A stretch of DNA of 64,000 nucleotides. It comes from an uncultured Pelagimonas sp. GTDB lineage: Bacteria; Pseudomonadota; Alphaproteobacteria; Rhodobacterales; Rhodobacteraceae. The position numbers were made by a program, and so were the translations under genes. The DNA is taken from positions 1 to 64,000 of the forward strand of contig CANMIH010000004.1 in NCBI GenBank assembly GCA_947497905.1, written 5' to 3'. Each line of letters begins with the position of its first letter. Position 1 is the first letter of the stretch. The notes under the pieces were generated by a model. It saw only the letters and a program-made list of their open reading frames with translations, ran no database searches and had not been told where the DNA came from. Below, piece after piece: positions 16,368-25,592 of the stretch.

Positions 16368-17342
16368 TTACTGAGCGGCTTTGATGCGGGTGATCAGATC
16401 CGCAAGATTGGCGGATTTCGCGGCCACCTCATCATGCATCGGCAGAACCGCCTCAACAAAGGGGGCTTTTTCCACGCTGTGGATGCCAACACCCAGTTTG
16501 GCTTTGGCCTCTTCGATGGCCGCATCCGAAGCTGCATTCCACGACGCACGGTGTGCAGCCATGGATTCAAGCGCGGCAGTGGTCAGCGCCTCTTGCTGCT
16601 CTGCGGTCATACCGTCCCAGGCACAGTTCGAAATCACAACAACCGACGGGATCATGGTGTGTTCATCCAGCGAGAAGTCACTGACAACTTCGCCATGACG
16701 TGCGTTGGTCAGAGCGGTCGGGTTGTTCTCCGCCGCATCGACAACACCCTGCTGAAGCGCGCTGTACAGCTCACCCCAGGAAATCGGGGTTGGGTTGCCG
16801 CCCAGCAGTTCAACCATGCGAATGGCCGACGGGCTTGGCTGAACGCGAACCTTCACACCCTTGAGATCGTCGGGCGACATGATGGGCTTTTGCGCATAGA
16901 AGGACCGTGCGCCTTCGGTGTAGAAGGCCACGCCACGGAAACCCTGATCGACCGATGCATCCAGAATGTCACGGCCAATCTTGCCGCTGATCACGGTGTT
17001 GAAATGCTCTTCTGAGGTGAAGATATAAGGCAGGTTCATTGCCGAATAGCTTTCCTCAAATGCTTCTAGCTCAGAGGCGTTCGAGCGGGCCATTTCCAGC
17101 GCACAGTTCTGCACAAGCTCCATCGACTCGCGCTGGGTGCCAAGCTGAGCATTAGGGTAGATCTTGATTTTGATCTCACCGTTGGTCAACTCAGCCACAC
17201 GGTCGGCCATGATCTGCATTGAAATATGCACCGGATGATCAGGCGGGTTGTTGTGGTTCAGTTTCAGAGTGCCTGCGGTGGCGATGCCTGCGCTGGCCGC
17301 AAGCGCCAGAGCCGACAAGGTCGTGGTCAAAAATTTGGTCAT
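16368..17342 (-). CDS. TRAP transporter substrate-binding protein (DctP type)
   Basis: The product is 324 residues from ATG 17342, which has GGGAGGAGAACC upstream and gives a signal peptide (MTKFLTTTLSALALAASAG). A longer frame upstream is ignored because it would cover the operators. DctP motifs are visible, including PDHPVHISMQIMADRV, KIKIYPNAQLG, VRVQPSPSAIRM and SWGELYSALQQGVVDAAENN; the conserved arginine of VRV-PSP binds the carboxylate of the ligand. Together with DctQ and DctM it would import a uronate or glucuronide using a sodium gradient. The genes are split by the divergent promoter. Confidence 0.93.
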   Translation of the reverse strand: MTKFLTTTLSALALAASAGIATAGTLKLNHNNPPDHPVHISMQIMADRVAELTNGEIKIKIYPNAQLGTQRESMELVQNCALEMARSNASELEAFEESYSAMNLPYIFTSEEHFNTVISGKIGRDILDASVDQGFRGVAFYTEGARSFYAQKPIMSPDDLKGVKVRVQPSPSAIRMVELLGGNPTPISWGELYSALQQGVVDAAENNPTALTNARHGEVVSDFSLDEHTMIPSVVVISNCAWDGMTAEQQEALTTAALESMAAHRASWNAASDAAIEEAKAKLGVGIHSVEKAPFVEAVLPMHDEVAAKSANLADLITRIKAAQ

Positions 17343-17376
17343 GGTTCTCCTCCCAGTGATCCGGTCTGACCAGTTG

Positions 17377-17394
17377 AAATTGGTCAACCAATGT
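17377..17394 (-). promoter_or_regulatory. UxuR-like operator O1
   Basis: AAATTGGTCAACCAATGT has arms ATTGGT and ACCAAT around a 2-base centre. It matches the E. coli UxuR/ExuR operator pattern AAATTGGTNNACCAATTT at 16 positions. It lies 35 bp upstream of dctP ATG, where bound repressor would block transcription. Confidence 0.75.
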
Positions 17395-17418
17395 GGCCGT
17401 AAGCTGGGTCGGATTCGA

Positions 17419-17436
17419 AAATGAGTCAACCAAAAC
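17419..17436. promoter_or_regulatory. Weak UxuR-like half-site O2
   Basis: AAATGAGTCAACCAAAAC matches the same pattern at about 13 of 18 positions, with one good half (CAACCAA). It lies 42 bp from O1 and 52 bp from O3, close to whole helical turns, so it could be an auxiliary site. Confidence 0.4.
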
Positions 17437-17470
17437 TTTCTGAAACGCGCAAATTTGTGCATCTGCGAAT

Positions 17471-17488
17471 AAATTGGTTGACCAATTT
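17471..17488 (+). promoter_or_regulatory. UxuR-like operator O3, perfect dyad arms
   Basis: AAATTGGTTGACCAATTT has perfect 8-bp arms around a TG centre and is almost identical to the E. coli UxuR consensus. It lies 100 bp upstream of the dctQ start and probably controls the rightward arm. Confidence 0.8.
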
Positions 17489-17588
17489 TGTTTCATCAGC
17501 GAGGTTTTGGCGCAATACTCAGACGTCAGAGGAGGGAGAGGCCGATGGCACAGCGCGAAAATCCCCTGCACATATGCAGGGTGATCTC

Positions 17589-18107
17589 ATGAGGACTGTT
17601 GTTGATCTTGTATTGAAAACAGTGATCTCCGCGATCTTTGTTGTTCTGGTGGCCTGTGTCAGTTGGCAGGTGATCACCCGCTACATCCTTGGCACACCCA
17701 GCATCGTAACGGATGAGCTGGCACGGTTCTTGTTTATGTGGCTGGCTCTGATTGGTGGCGCATACACCATGGGTCTGCGCCGGCATCTGGCGATTGACCT
17801 GTTGACCCAAAGGTTGCGTGGCACACCTCGGTTGATCTCTGAAAGCTTCATTCTTTTGGCGATCGCCGGTTTTGCCGTGATGGTGATGATCAAAGGTGGC
17901 AGCCAGCTTGTCTTCAAGACCTTTTCAAGCGGGCAGGTCACGCCGGCGCTGCAGATCCCCATGGGGTATGTCTATGGCGCCATTCCCTTCGCAGGCGCGA
18001 TCATTCTGTTTTACTGCGTGATTTTCGCCATCGATCTGATGCGCGGCGGACCGGACGCGTTGGATGACCCTAGCGCAGCCAAGCCTGTTGGCGGACCTCT
18101 GGATTAA
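17589..18107 (+). CDS. TRAP transporter small membrane subunit (DctQ type)
   Basis: From ATG 17589 (MRTVVDLVLKTVISAIFVVL, with AGGGTGA upstream) the product is 172 residues with four predicted transmembrane helices, the DctQ fold. The ELARFLFMWLALIGGAY segment is characteristic. A longer frame from 17421 would run through the operators and is unlikely. It pairs with DctM 12 bp downstream. Confidence 0.9.
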   Translation: MRTVVDLVLKTVISAIFVVLVACVSWQVITRYILGTPSIVTDELARFLFMWLALIGGAYTMGLRRHLAIDLLTQRLRGTPRLISESFILLAIAGFAVMVMIKGGSQLVFKTFSSGQVTPALQIPMGYVYGAIPFAGAIILFYCVIFAIDLMRGGPDALDDPSAAKPVGGPLD

Positions 18108-18119
18108 GGCAAGAACCCC

Positions 18120-19424
18120 ATGACAACTTCAATTCTTCTGCTCTTCGGCAGTTTTGCCGTTCTGATGGCGCTGGGCGTACCCATCGCGTTTTCCATTGGT
18201 ATTTCGACCACGCTGACCTTCCTGCTGTTTATGGGCGTGGATCAATCGCTGTTCATTGTCGCGCAACAGATGGCGTCCGGGCTGGACAGCTTTACACTCT
18301 TGGCGATCCCCTTTTTCATTCTTGCGGGCAACATCATGAACCGTGGTGGCATTGCCATGCGATTGATCAACTTTGCCAAAGTCTTAGGCGGTCAGCTTCC
18401 GGGGTCTTTGGCCCATTGCAACGTCATCGCCAATATGATGTTCGGCTCGATCTCAGGCTCTGCCGTGGCGTCGGCGGCGGCTGTGGGTGGTGTGATGGCA
18501 CCCTTGCAAAAGAAAGAGGGCTATGACCCGGCCTATTCCGCAGCGGTGAACATCGCCTCTTGTCCGACGGGCCTGTTGATCCCGCCGTCTTCAACCCTGA
18601 TTGTTTACTCACTGATCACCGGCGGCACGTCGATCGCGGCATTGTTCGTGGCGGGATACCTGCCGGGTATCCTGATGGGGCTGGGTCTGATGATCGTTGC
18701 AGGCATCATCGCGAAACGGCGCGGGTATCCTGTGTCAGATCGACCTTCGTTCAACGAGGTGTTCGTCGCTGCACGTGATGCGACACTGCCGCTTGGGTTG
18801 ATTGTCATCGTTATGGGTGGAATCATTTCAGGTGTCTTTACCGCGACCGAGGCCTCGGCAGCGGCGGTGATTTACACGCTGTCTCTGGCATTGATCTGGT
18901 ACCGCGAAATCTCGTTGAAGGACCTTCCAGCGATCCTGATCGAAAGCGCGGTCACCACATCCATTGTGTTGCTGATGATCGGTGCATCGATTGCCATGAG
19001 CCGGGTGATGGCCTTTGGTGGCATACCCTTTGCCATCTCAGATGCTCTGTTGGGGTTGTCGAACAACCCGATTGCCATCTTGCTGGCGATCAACATTGCG
19101 TTGCTGATTGTGGGAACCTTCATGGACATGACCCCCGCGCTGTTGATTTTTACTCCCATCTTTATGCCTGTGGTTACTGATCTTGGTGTGGATCCGGTCC
19201 ACTTTGGCATCGTGATGACACTGAACCTGTGTATCGGGATCTGCACCCCTCCGGTCGGTTCGGCGCTGTTTGTAGGGTGCTCGGTTGGAGGCACATCGAT
19301 TGCCAAGGTCATCCGGCCATTGTTGCCCTTCTATGCAGTGCTGTTTGGCCTGTTGATGTTGGTGACCTATGTACCCGAAATTAGCTTGTTCCTGCCACGT
19401 GTGTTGTTGGGATACGGGGGATGA
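18120..19424 (+). CDS. TRAP transporter large permease subunit (DctM type)
   Basis: The 434-residue, highly hydrophobic protein has about 12 transmembrane helices and DctM motifs: AIPFFILAGNIMNRGGIA, SISGSAVASAAAVGG and PSSTLIVYSLITGGTS, ending with LNLCIGICTPPVGSALFVGC. It forms the sodium-driven channel with DctQ. Its stop overlaps the start of the GH31 gene by ATGA. Confidence 0.95.
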   Translation: MTTSILLLFGSFAVLMALGVPIAFSIGISTTLTFLLFMGVDQSLFIVAQQMASGLDSFTLLAIPFFILAGNIMNRGGIAMRLINFAKVLGGQLPGSLAHCNVIANMMFGSISGSAVASAAAVGGVMAPLQKKEGYDPAYSAAVNIASCPTGLLIPPSSTLIVYSLITGGTSIAALFVAGYLPGILMGLGLMIVAGIIAKRRGYPVSDRPSFNEVFVAARDATLPLGLIVIVMGGIISGVFTATEASAAAVIYTLSLALIWYREISLKDLPAILIESAVTTSIVLLMIGASIAMSRVMAFGGIPFAISDALLGLSNNPIAILLAINIALLIVGTFMDMTPALLIFTPIFMPVVTDLGVDPVHFGIVMTLNLCIGICTPPVGSALFVGCSVGGTSIAKVIRPLLPFYAVLFGLLMLVTYVPEISLFLPRVLLGYGG

Positions 19425-21781
19425 AGTGGCTCAAACATTGGTCCCTGTCTGGTCGTTCGGATCAGGGCATCGAGCTTTCCGTTGAGGGGCGACACAAGCT
19501 TCGGATCACCGTATTGGACGAGACACTGTTTCGGGTGTCTTTACTAAAAGATGCGCAGTGGCGGTTGGATCGAAGTTGGACCATCGCCCCAAACGGGGAT
19601 GCGCCCTGGGAAGGCCGATCGCGTGAGGATCTAAGTGGATTTGCGTGCCCGGTATTTGAAGTCGCAGAAGCCGACGGCGAGATCATCTTGGCAACCACAA
19701 AGATGCGGGTTCGGATTTCTCAACCTCTCCAGATGGTTTGGGAGACTAGAATTGGTAACGCCTGGCAGCAGTTTGCTCAGGATCGCCCGACGGGCGCGTA
19801 TCACATGGGATTGCGCGATCATGCCCATGCGCATTTTTTGGCGCGATATGAGGGCGACCATGTCTTTGGGCTTGGCGAAAAGGCAGGGCCGCTTGAGCGG
19901 TCCGGCAAACGCTATGAAATGCGTAATCTCGATGCCATGGGTTATGATGCGGAACACACCGATCCGCTGTACAAACATGTGCCCTTTACCTTGACGCAGA
20001 CTGCTGCGGCGGGAGCGTGGTCGGTGTTTTATGACAATCTGGCGGGGTGCTGGTTTGATCTGGGCAATGAGATTGACAACTATCATGCGCCGTTCCGAAG
20101 CTATCGTGCACAGGACGGTGATCTTGATTTCTACATGGCTTGGGCGCCGCAACTGCTTGATCTGGTGAAACGTCAGGAGCAGCTGACCGGGGGAACGGCG
20201 TTTTTGCCGCGATGGAGCCTTGGGTATTCTGGATCAACCATGTCCTACACCGATGCACCAGATGCGCAGCGGCAGGTCGAAGGATTTCTTGAAAAAATCA
20301 CCGAAGAGCAGATCCCCTGCGACAGTTTTCAGCTCTCATCTGGATATACGTCGATTGGCGACAAACGGTATGTGTTCAACTGGAACACAGACAAGATGCC
20401 TGACCCCGAAGGCATGGCTGCACGTTTTGCCGGGCAGGATGTGCATCTGATCGCCAATATCAAACCTTGTCTCCTGCACGATCATCCGCGCTATGGTGAG
20501 GCCGCTGAACAGGGATTGTTTGTTCACGCCAGTGAAGAGGCTGATGCCAATCAGGGGCCTGAACGGTCTGTGTTCTGGGATGACGAGGGCTCGCATCTGG
20601 ATTTCACCAATCCAGCAACTGTAACGTGGTGGCGGGAGAATGTGACTACGGCACTATTGGATCGTGGGATCGGGTCGACGTGGAACGACAACAACGAATA
20701 CGAGATCTGGGACCATCATGCGCAGTGCCATGGTTTTGGAAAAGCGGTCGATGTTGGCTTGATGCGCCCGGTGATGCCGATCCTGATGACGCGCGCCTCG
20801 TATGAAGCCCAAAAAGCCCATGCTCCTGAAAAGCGCCCCTTTCTGATCAGTCGTTCTGGGGCTCCAGGGCTGCAACGCTATGCGCAGATCTGGAGTGGCG
20901 ACAACCGAACGGACTGGAAAACTCTACGCTGGAACCAGCGGATGGGTTTGGGCATGAGCCTTTCAGGGCTATTTAATATTGGTCACGATGTCGGAGGATT
21001 TGCTGGCCCACGCCCTGATGCGGAATTGTTTGTGCGCTGGGTGCAAAATGGGGTGTTTCATCCCCGGTTCACCATCCATTCATGGAATGATGATGGTACA
21101 GTGAACGAGCCTTGGATGTTTCCTGAGGTGACGGGACTTGTGCGCGCGGCCATCCAGCTTCGCTATCAGTTGATGCCCTATCTTTATACCTGTCTCTGGC
21201 GCGCCGCCCATCACAGCGAACCTATGATGCGACCTCTGTTCCTTGATTTTGCTGCGGATCCAACGGCCTGGGAAGACAGCGACAGCTTTATGTTTGGCCC
21301 TGATATTCTGGTTGCGACTGTTTTGGATCAGGGGGTGGATCAGCGGCGCATCTATCTGCCGCAGCATCTCGGTGGTTGGTGGGGTTTTCAGACAGGCGTC
21401 TGGCATGAGGGCGGACAATGGATCGAGGTCCCGGTTGATCTCGCAACGATACCGCTGTTCGTCCGGGGCGGTGCAGTGATCCCGATGTCCGAGGGGACCA
21501 AACGGGCCGCACCCAATGCTGAATTCGCCCGCCAACTGGCGCTTTTCCCGTCGAGAGGATCGGCTGAAACCACAAGTCAGCTTTACGAAGACGACGGTAT
21601 CTCGGTCGATGGGCCGTGGTGTCTGACACATCTGACATTGATCAGCGACGCTGACAGCTTGCAATTGATCACCTCTCGTGAGGGATCAGGCGCACCAACA
21701 TTTTCAGAGGCTACAGTTAGCTTACCTGCAGGTGAACGCCGTACTTTGGCGAGTATCGCAGATGGAAGGACCCCCTTATGA
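19421..21781 (+). CDS. GH31-family alpha-glycosidase
   Basis: The 786-residue protein has an N-terminal beta-sandwich (about 1-240), a GH31 TIM barrel and a C-terminal beta domain. The nucleophile aspartate is in STWNDNNEYEIWD (near residue 423), matching the GH31 WxDMNE motif with N for M. The acid/base aspartate is in QIWSGDNRTDW (near 493), and FQLSSGYTSIG resembles the barrel strand 4 region. GH31 includes alpha-glucosidases, alpha-xylosidases and sulfoquinovosidases, so the exact bond is open. It has no signal peptide and is coupled by ATGA to dctM and uxuB. Its presence in a glucuronate regulon suggests the imported molecule also carries an alpha-linked sugar. Confidence 0.88.
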   Translation: MKWLKHWSLSGRSDQGIELSVEGRHKLRITVLDETLFRVSLLKDAQWRLDRSWTIAPNGDAPWEGRSREDLSGFACPVFEVAEADGEIILATTKMRVRISQPLQMVWETRIGNAWQQFAQDRPTGAYHMGLRDHAHAHFLARYEGDHVFGLGEKAGPLERSGKRYEMRNLDAMGYDAEHTDPLYKHVPFTLTQTAAAGAWSVFYDNLAGCWFDLGNEIDNYHAPFRSYRAQDGDLDFYMAWAPQLLDLVKRQEQLTGGTAFLPRWSLGYSGSTMSYTDAPDAQRQVEGFLEKITEEQIPCDSFQLSSGYTSIGDKRYVFNWNTDKMPDPEGMAARFAGQDVHLIANIKPCLLHDHPRYGEAAEQGLFVHASEEADANQGPERSVFWDDEGSHLDFTNPATVTWWRENVTTALLDRGIGSTWNDNNEYEIWDHHAQCHGFGKAVDVGLMRPVMPILMTRASYEAQKAHAPEKRPFLISRSGAPGLQRYAQIWSGDNRTDWKTLRWNQRMGLGMSLSGLFNIGHDVGGFAGPRPDAELFVRWVQNGVFHPRFTIHSWNDDGTVNEPWMFPEVTGLVRAAIQLRYQLMPYLYTCLWRAAHHSEPMMRPLFLDFAADPTAWEDSDSFMFGPDILVATVLDQGVDQRRIYLPQHLGGWWGFQTGVWHEGGQWIEVPVDLATIPLFVRGGAVIPMSEGTKRAAPNAEFARQLALFPSRGSAETTSQLYEDDGISVDGPWCLTHLTLISDADSLQLITSREGSGAPTFSEATVSLPAGERRTLASIADGRTPL

Positions 21782-23178
21782 CCCACACACTTATCCCGGT
21801 TCCTTACGATACCAAGGTGTTGCGCCCGCGCATATTGCACATCGGTTTTGGCGCCTTTGCCCGTGCGCACCCGATGGTGTACCTGCATCACGGTCTGGAA
21901 AAGGTCGGAGGCGATTGGGGCGTTGTGGCCGCGCGTTTGAACTCGGGTGTCGAGGCGTTAACTGCACTGGATAAAGCGGACGGTCGTTATCATGTCGCTG
22001 AGGCCGATGGCGAGACAACATGTCTGCGAGAAATTGGGGTGCTGATCAAAACCCTGCATCCAGCCCGCGATGGGGCGACGGCACTGCCCAACTTGATTGC
22101 GTCGCCGGACCTTTCGCTGATTCTGCTGACCATCACCGAAAAGGGCTACTGCACCTCCGGTGGCAAATTGGATCTTTCAAACCCGTGTATTCAGGCCGAT
22201 CTGCGAAGGGATGCCGCACCACAAACTGCCATTGCTGTGATCGTTGCGGGGCTTGCCCAACGTCGTACGGCTGGGGGCGATGGTTTGACGATCCTCTCGT
22301 GTGACAATCAGCCCGAAAATGGCGCGCTGACCCGTGCTGCGGTGCTGGGCTTTGCCCGTGAGACAGATAGCGAATTGGCAGAGTGGATCGAAGCTTCGGT
22401 GTGTTTCCCATCCTCCATGGTCGATCGCATTGTACCAGCAATGTCGGTTCAGGGACATGCTTTGGTGAGCGAGGGGCTCGGGCGCGAGGACAGCAATGCG
22501 ATCCTCTGTGAACCGTTCCGCCAATGGGTGATTGAAGACAGTTTTGTTGGCACTCCGCCGCCCTTCACCGAAGGCGGGGCTATGTTGGTGCCGGATGTTC
22601 GACCCTTTGAAGAGATGAAACTGCGTATGCTGAATGGGGCGCATACCATGCTGGCTTGGGTTGGGCAGCTTATGGGCTATGAAACAGTATCGGACTGTAT
22701 GGGAGACGCGACCCTGCGTCGGGCCACGCGTCAACTTATGTTGTCGGAACAGGCCCCTACTTTAACCCTGCCCAAGGGTGCTGATATTGCGCATTACGCT
22801 GACGATCTGCTGGTGCGTTTTGAAAACACCCGGCTCAAACATCGGTTGGCGCAGATTGCAATGGACAGCAGCCAAAAGATGCCTCAGCGCTTGTTTGCAC
22901 CGATTGCAGATAACATCGATGCGGAGCGCGATTGGTCAATGGAAGCCTTGGCCGTGGCCGCGTGGATCGTCGGATTGCGCAATCTAGACCCGATAGCCGA
23001 CCCCCATCAGGAGGCACTGCGCGAGGCAGCACGTGGCAGTGATCCGGTGGCAGCGGTGCTTGACCTAGTTGGGCCTGGAGAGCTGGACAGTGGTCCCATT
23101 CGCGCGGCCTACGAGCGGATTAGCAACCATGGCATGCTGCGCGCTTTGGAGCATAACCTTGAGGAGATGCCCGCATGA
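21778..23178 (+). CDS. uxuB: Fructuronate reductase / mannitol dehydrogenase family
   Basis: The 466-residue enzyme has the Rossmann motif ILHIGFGAFARAH near the N-terminus and the family catalytic signature KLRMLNGAHTMLAW (K, N and H). The size fits the polyol/uronate dehydrogenases (UxuB, UxaB, MtlK). With uxaC downstream and uxuA in the opposite arm, reduction of D-fructuronate to D-mannonate is the expected reaction. Mannitol dehydrogenase activity is the main alternative. It overlaps neighbours by ATGA at both ends. Confidence 0.9.
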   Translation: MTHTLIPVPYDTKVLRPRILHIGFGAFARAHPMVYLHHGLEKVGGDWGVVAARLNSGVEALTALDKADGRYHVAEADGETTCLREIGVLIKTLHPARDGATALPNLIASPDLSLILLTITEKGYCTSGGKLDLSNPCIQADLRRDAAPQTAIAVIVAGLAQRRTAGGDGLTILSCDNQPENGALTRAAVLGFARETDSELAEWIEASVCFPSSMVDRIVPAMSVQGHALVSEGLGREDSNAILCEPFRQWVIEDSFVGTPPPFTEGGAMLVPDVRPFEEMKLRMLNGAHTMLAWVGQLMGYETVSDCMGDATLRRATRQLMLSEQAPTLTLPKGADIAHYADDLLVRFENTRLKHRLAQIAMDSSQKMPQRLFAPIADNIDAERDWSMEALAVAAWIVGLRNLDPIADPHQEALREAARGSDPVAAVLDLVGPGELDSGPIRAAYERISNHGMLRALEHNLEEMPA

Positions 23179-24572
23179 CCATGTTTCTCGGATCGGACTT
23201 CCTGTTGGACACGGCAACAGCGCGTCGGCTGTTCCATGAGGTGGCGCGGGATCTACCGATTGTGGATTATCACAACCATTTGCCGCCCAATGAGATCGCC
23301 GAAGATCGCCACTGGGACACATTGGGGGAAATGTGGCTGGCCCATGATCACTACAAATGGAGAGTGATGCGCTGGGCAGGGGTGGATGAAGATCGCATCA
23401 CGGGTACGGCGAGATGGCGTGAGAAATTTGATGCCTTCGCAGGGGCAATGCCTCGTGCGTTGCTGAACCCGGTGCATCATTGGTCTCATCTCGAGTTGTG
23501 GCGGTATTTTGGGCTGGATGGCACCATCCTGTCACCCAAAACAGCGGATCGGGTTTGGGAGACTGCAAATGCGCAACTCTCCGAGCCAGGCTTTGGTGCT
23601 CAGGGCCTGTTGCGCCAAATGAATGTGGAGTTGGTCGGGACAACGGATGACCCGATCGATACGCTTGAACACCACGCCGCGATGCGCGGTTCGGACCTGC
23701 GTGTTGTTCCCACGTTCCGCCCGGACAAATCGATCCAAATCGAAGCACCCGGGTTTTCAGATTATCTGAAAAAGCTTGAGGCGCACACCCATCCTGTTCA
23801 ATGCTTTGATGATCTCATAGCGGCGCTAGAGCGGCGGATGGATCATTTTGTTGCGCATGGGTGCCGTGCCTCCGACCACGGTATCAACCAACTGGATGCG
23901 GCAGAGATCCCGAGCGCAGCAGTTTTGGATGAGGTGCTGCGCAGGGCGAAGGCCGGGAAAAATGTCTCAGCGGATGAAGCGGCAGGGCACCGTGCCGCAA
24001 TGTATGACGCGCTGGGCCGGGCCTACGCTAAACGCAATCTCGTGATGCAGTTGCACATGAGCGCGGTCCGCAATGGGTCGACACGTCTGATGCAACGTCT
24101 GGGGCCAGACAGCGGTGGCGATATCATGCGCGATGTCGATCTTGCTGGTCCGCTGACCAGAATTCTGGACCGGCTGGATCGGGATGAAGCCCTGCCACGC
24201 ACCGTTCTTTATGGGCTGGATCCCCAGCGCAATCCCGTTCTGGCCGCGGTGGCCGGTACCTTCCAAGACGGCTCACAGGCGGGCAAAATTCAGGCGGGTG
24301 CAGCCTGGTGGTTCAATGACACACTCGATGGCATGGAAGACCAGATGCGCAGTCTTGCAAATATCGGCCTGCTGTCGACCTTCCTTGGCATGTTAACTGA
24401 CAGTCGGTCGTTCTTGTCTTTCCCACGCCACGAGTATTTCCGCCGTCTTTTGTGTGGGATGGTGGGGCGCTGGGCCGAGACTGGGCATCTGCCAGATGAT
24501 GAAGACATCTTGGATGGGTTGGTGCGCGGCATCTGCTACGAAAATGCCCGTGACTGGTTTCTGAGTTCATGA
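23175..24572 (+). CDS. uxaC: Glucuronate isomerase UxaC
   Basis: The 465-residue protein has the UxaC N-terminus (LPIVDYHNHLPPNEIAED) and a metal-binding HNH segment. It also shows NPVHHWSHLELWRYFGLD, VELVGTTDDPIDTLEHH and a terminal RHEYFRRLLCGMVGRW block. UxaC isomerises D-glucuronate to D-fructuronate, the first step of the pathway. It is last in the rightward arm and its 3' end overlaps the convergent hydrolase gene by 6 bp. Confidence 0.95.
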   Translation: MTMFLGSDFLLDTATARRLFHEVARDLPIVDYHNHLPPNEIAEDRHWDTLGEMWLAHDHYKWRVMRWAGVDEDRITGTARWREKFDAFAGAMPRALLNPVHHWSHLELWRYFGLDGTILSPKTADRVWETANAQLSEPGFGAQGLLRQMNVELVGTTDDPIDTLEHHAAMRGSDLRVVPTFRPDKSIQIEAPGFSDYLKKLEAHTHPVQCFDDLIAALERRMDHFVAHGCRASDHGINQLDAAEIPSAAVLDEVLRRAKAGKNVSADEAAGHRAAMYDALGRAYAKRNLVMQLHMSAVRNGSTRLMQRLGPDSGGDIMRDVDLAGPLTRILDRLDRDEALPRTVLYGLDPQRNPVLAAVAGTFQDGSQAGKIQAGAAWWFNDTLDGMEDQMRSLANIGLLSTFLGMLTDSRSFLSFPRHEYFRRLLCGMVGRWAETGHLPDDEDILDGLVRGICYENARDWFLSS

Positions 24573-25592
24573 CCTCTGCGGTAAGGGGGCATTGGCAGGG
24601 GGCAAGACCTGCCATATCCAATCTGACATCAATGAAAGTGCACCATTGGCATAGGCCCCTTTGCCGAATGCCATGAATGCAAACTTGCGGGTTTCCGGCC
24701 AGCTGGAAAACGTTTGGTAATTGAACCAGCGACTGTCGAGCAGGGCGTGGGTCGCATCGGGCACAATGTGGATTTGTGCGTTGTCTCGAGCGTCCAGAGC
24801 CTCGGAATAAATGGCGCTGTTGGAGGCTGGGTCTACATTGAGGTCTTCGCTTCCCCAAAGGGCTAGGAGAGGTCCGTTCAACTGCCCCAAATCTTCCTTG
24901 GCGTCGGCACGATAGTTGCGGCGCACAAAGGACTGACGGGCATCCTCGCGTTTTTCAGGTTCTGGGGACAGAAACACCTTGTCGTGGCCCAGTTGATAAT
25001 CCATGGCGCGCAGGCCTGCTTCGAGCGGGCTCAGGCCTTCGATCTCAAGCCGTTTGCGCGTGAAGTAGATGCCTTGATCGCGCCAGTTCACGGCCCCGCC
25101 AATGATCACTGAAAAGGCCGGGTGCCCTTTTTGTGCGGCCACGGGGACAACCCAACCAGCCTGAGAGAACCCGATGAACCCTACCCGTGTTTCATCGATG
25201 TCGGGTTCATGTCGAATGGTGTTGAGCGCGGTCAAGGCTTCGGATGCGCGGGTGGTCATGGATTGATCTAGCCAATTGCCACTGCTCTCTCCCACGCCGG
25301 GCTTATCCCAAGAAAACACGCCAATCCCAGAATCTAGCAAAGCATTGGCAAAGGGATGTAGCGCCCCGTCCAAAAAGCGTGTTGAGGCGCCGTCACCATG
25401 TACAATTACGGCCACTGGAGGGGGCGTATCAGATGGAGGGAGCACCAAAGTGCCCTTCAAAATGGTCCCGTTTGAGATGAACGAGACCGACCGCTGTTCC
25501 CATTGGTCGAGTGTGAAATGAGAAAGACGCTCGATGGCCAGAATTCCAAAGGTAACTATGAGGATGGGAGACAGGTAGATTAGGCGTTTCAT
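24567..25592 (-). CDS. Membrane-anchored or exported alpha/beta hydrolase
   Basis: The product is 341 residues from ATG 25592, chosen because it overlaps the upstream stop by ATGA and gives an N-terminal hydrophobic helix (RLIYLSPILIVTFGILAI). The hydrolase triad is visible: nucleophile serine in GFSQAGW, acid in LWGSEDLNVDP, and histidine in PDATHALL. HGDGAS gives the oxyanion hole. It belongs to the dienelactone hydrolase / acyl-peptidase-like group. The substrate is unknown. It follows two DUF2147-like exported proteins. Confidence 0.85.
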   Translation of the reverse strand: MKRLIYLSPILIVTFGILAIERLSHFTLDQWEQRSVSFISNGTILKGTLVLPPSDTPPPVAVIVHGDGASTRFLDGALHPFANALLDSGIGVFSWDKPGVGESSGNWLDQSMTTRASEALTALNTIRHEPDIDETRVGFIGFSQAGWVVPVAAQKGHPAFSVIIGGAVNWRDQGIYFTRKRLEIEGLSPLEAGLRAMDYQLGHDKVFLSPEPEKREDARQSFVRRNYRADAKEDLGQLNGPLLALWGSEDLNVDPASNSAIYSEALDARDNAQIHIVPDATHALLDSRWFNYQTFSSWPETRKFAFMAFGKGAYANGALSLMSDWIWQVLPPANAPLPQRS

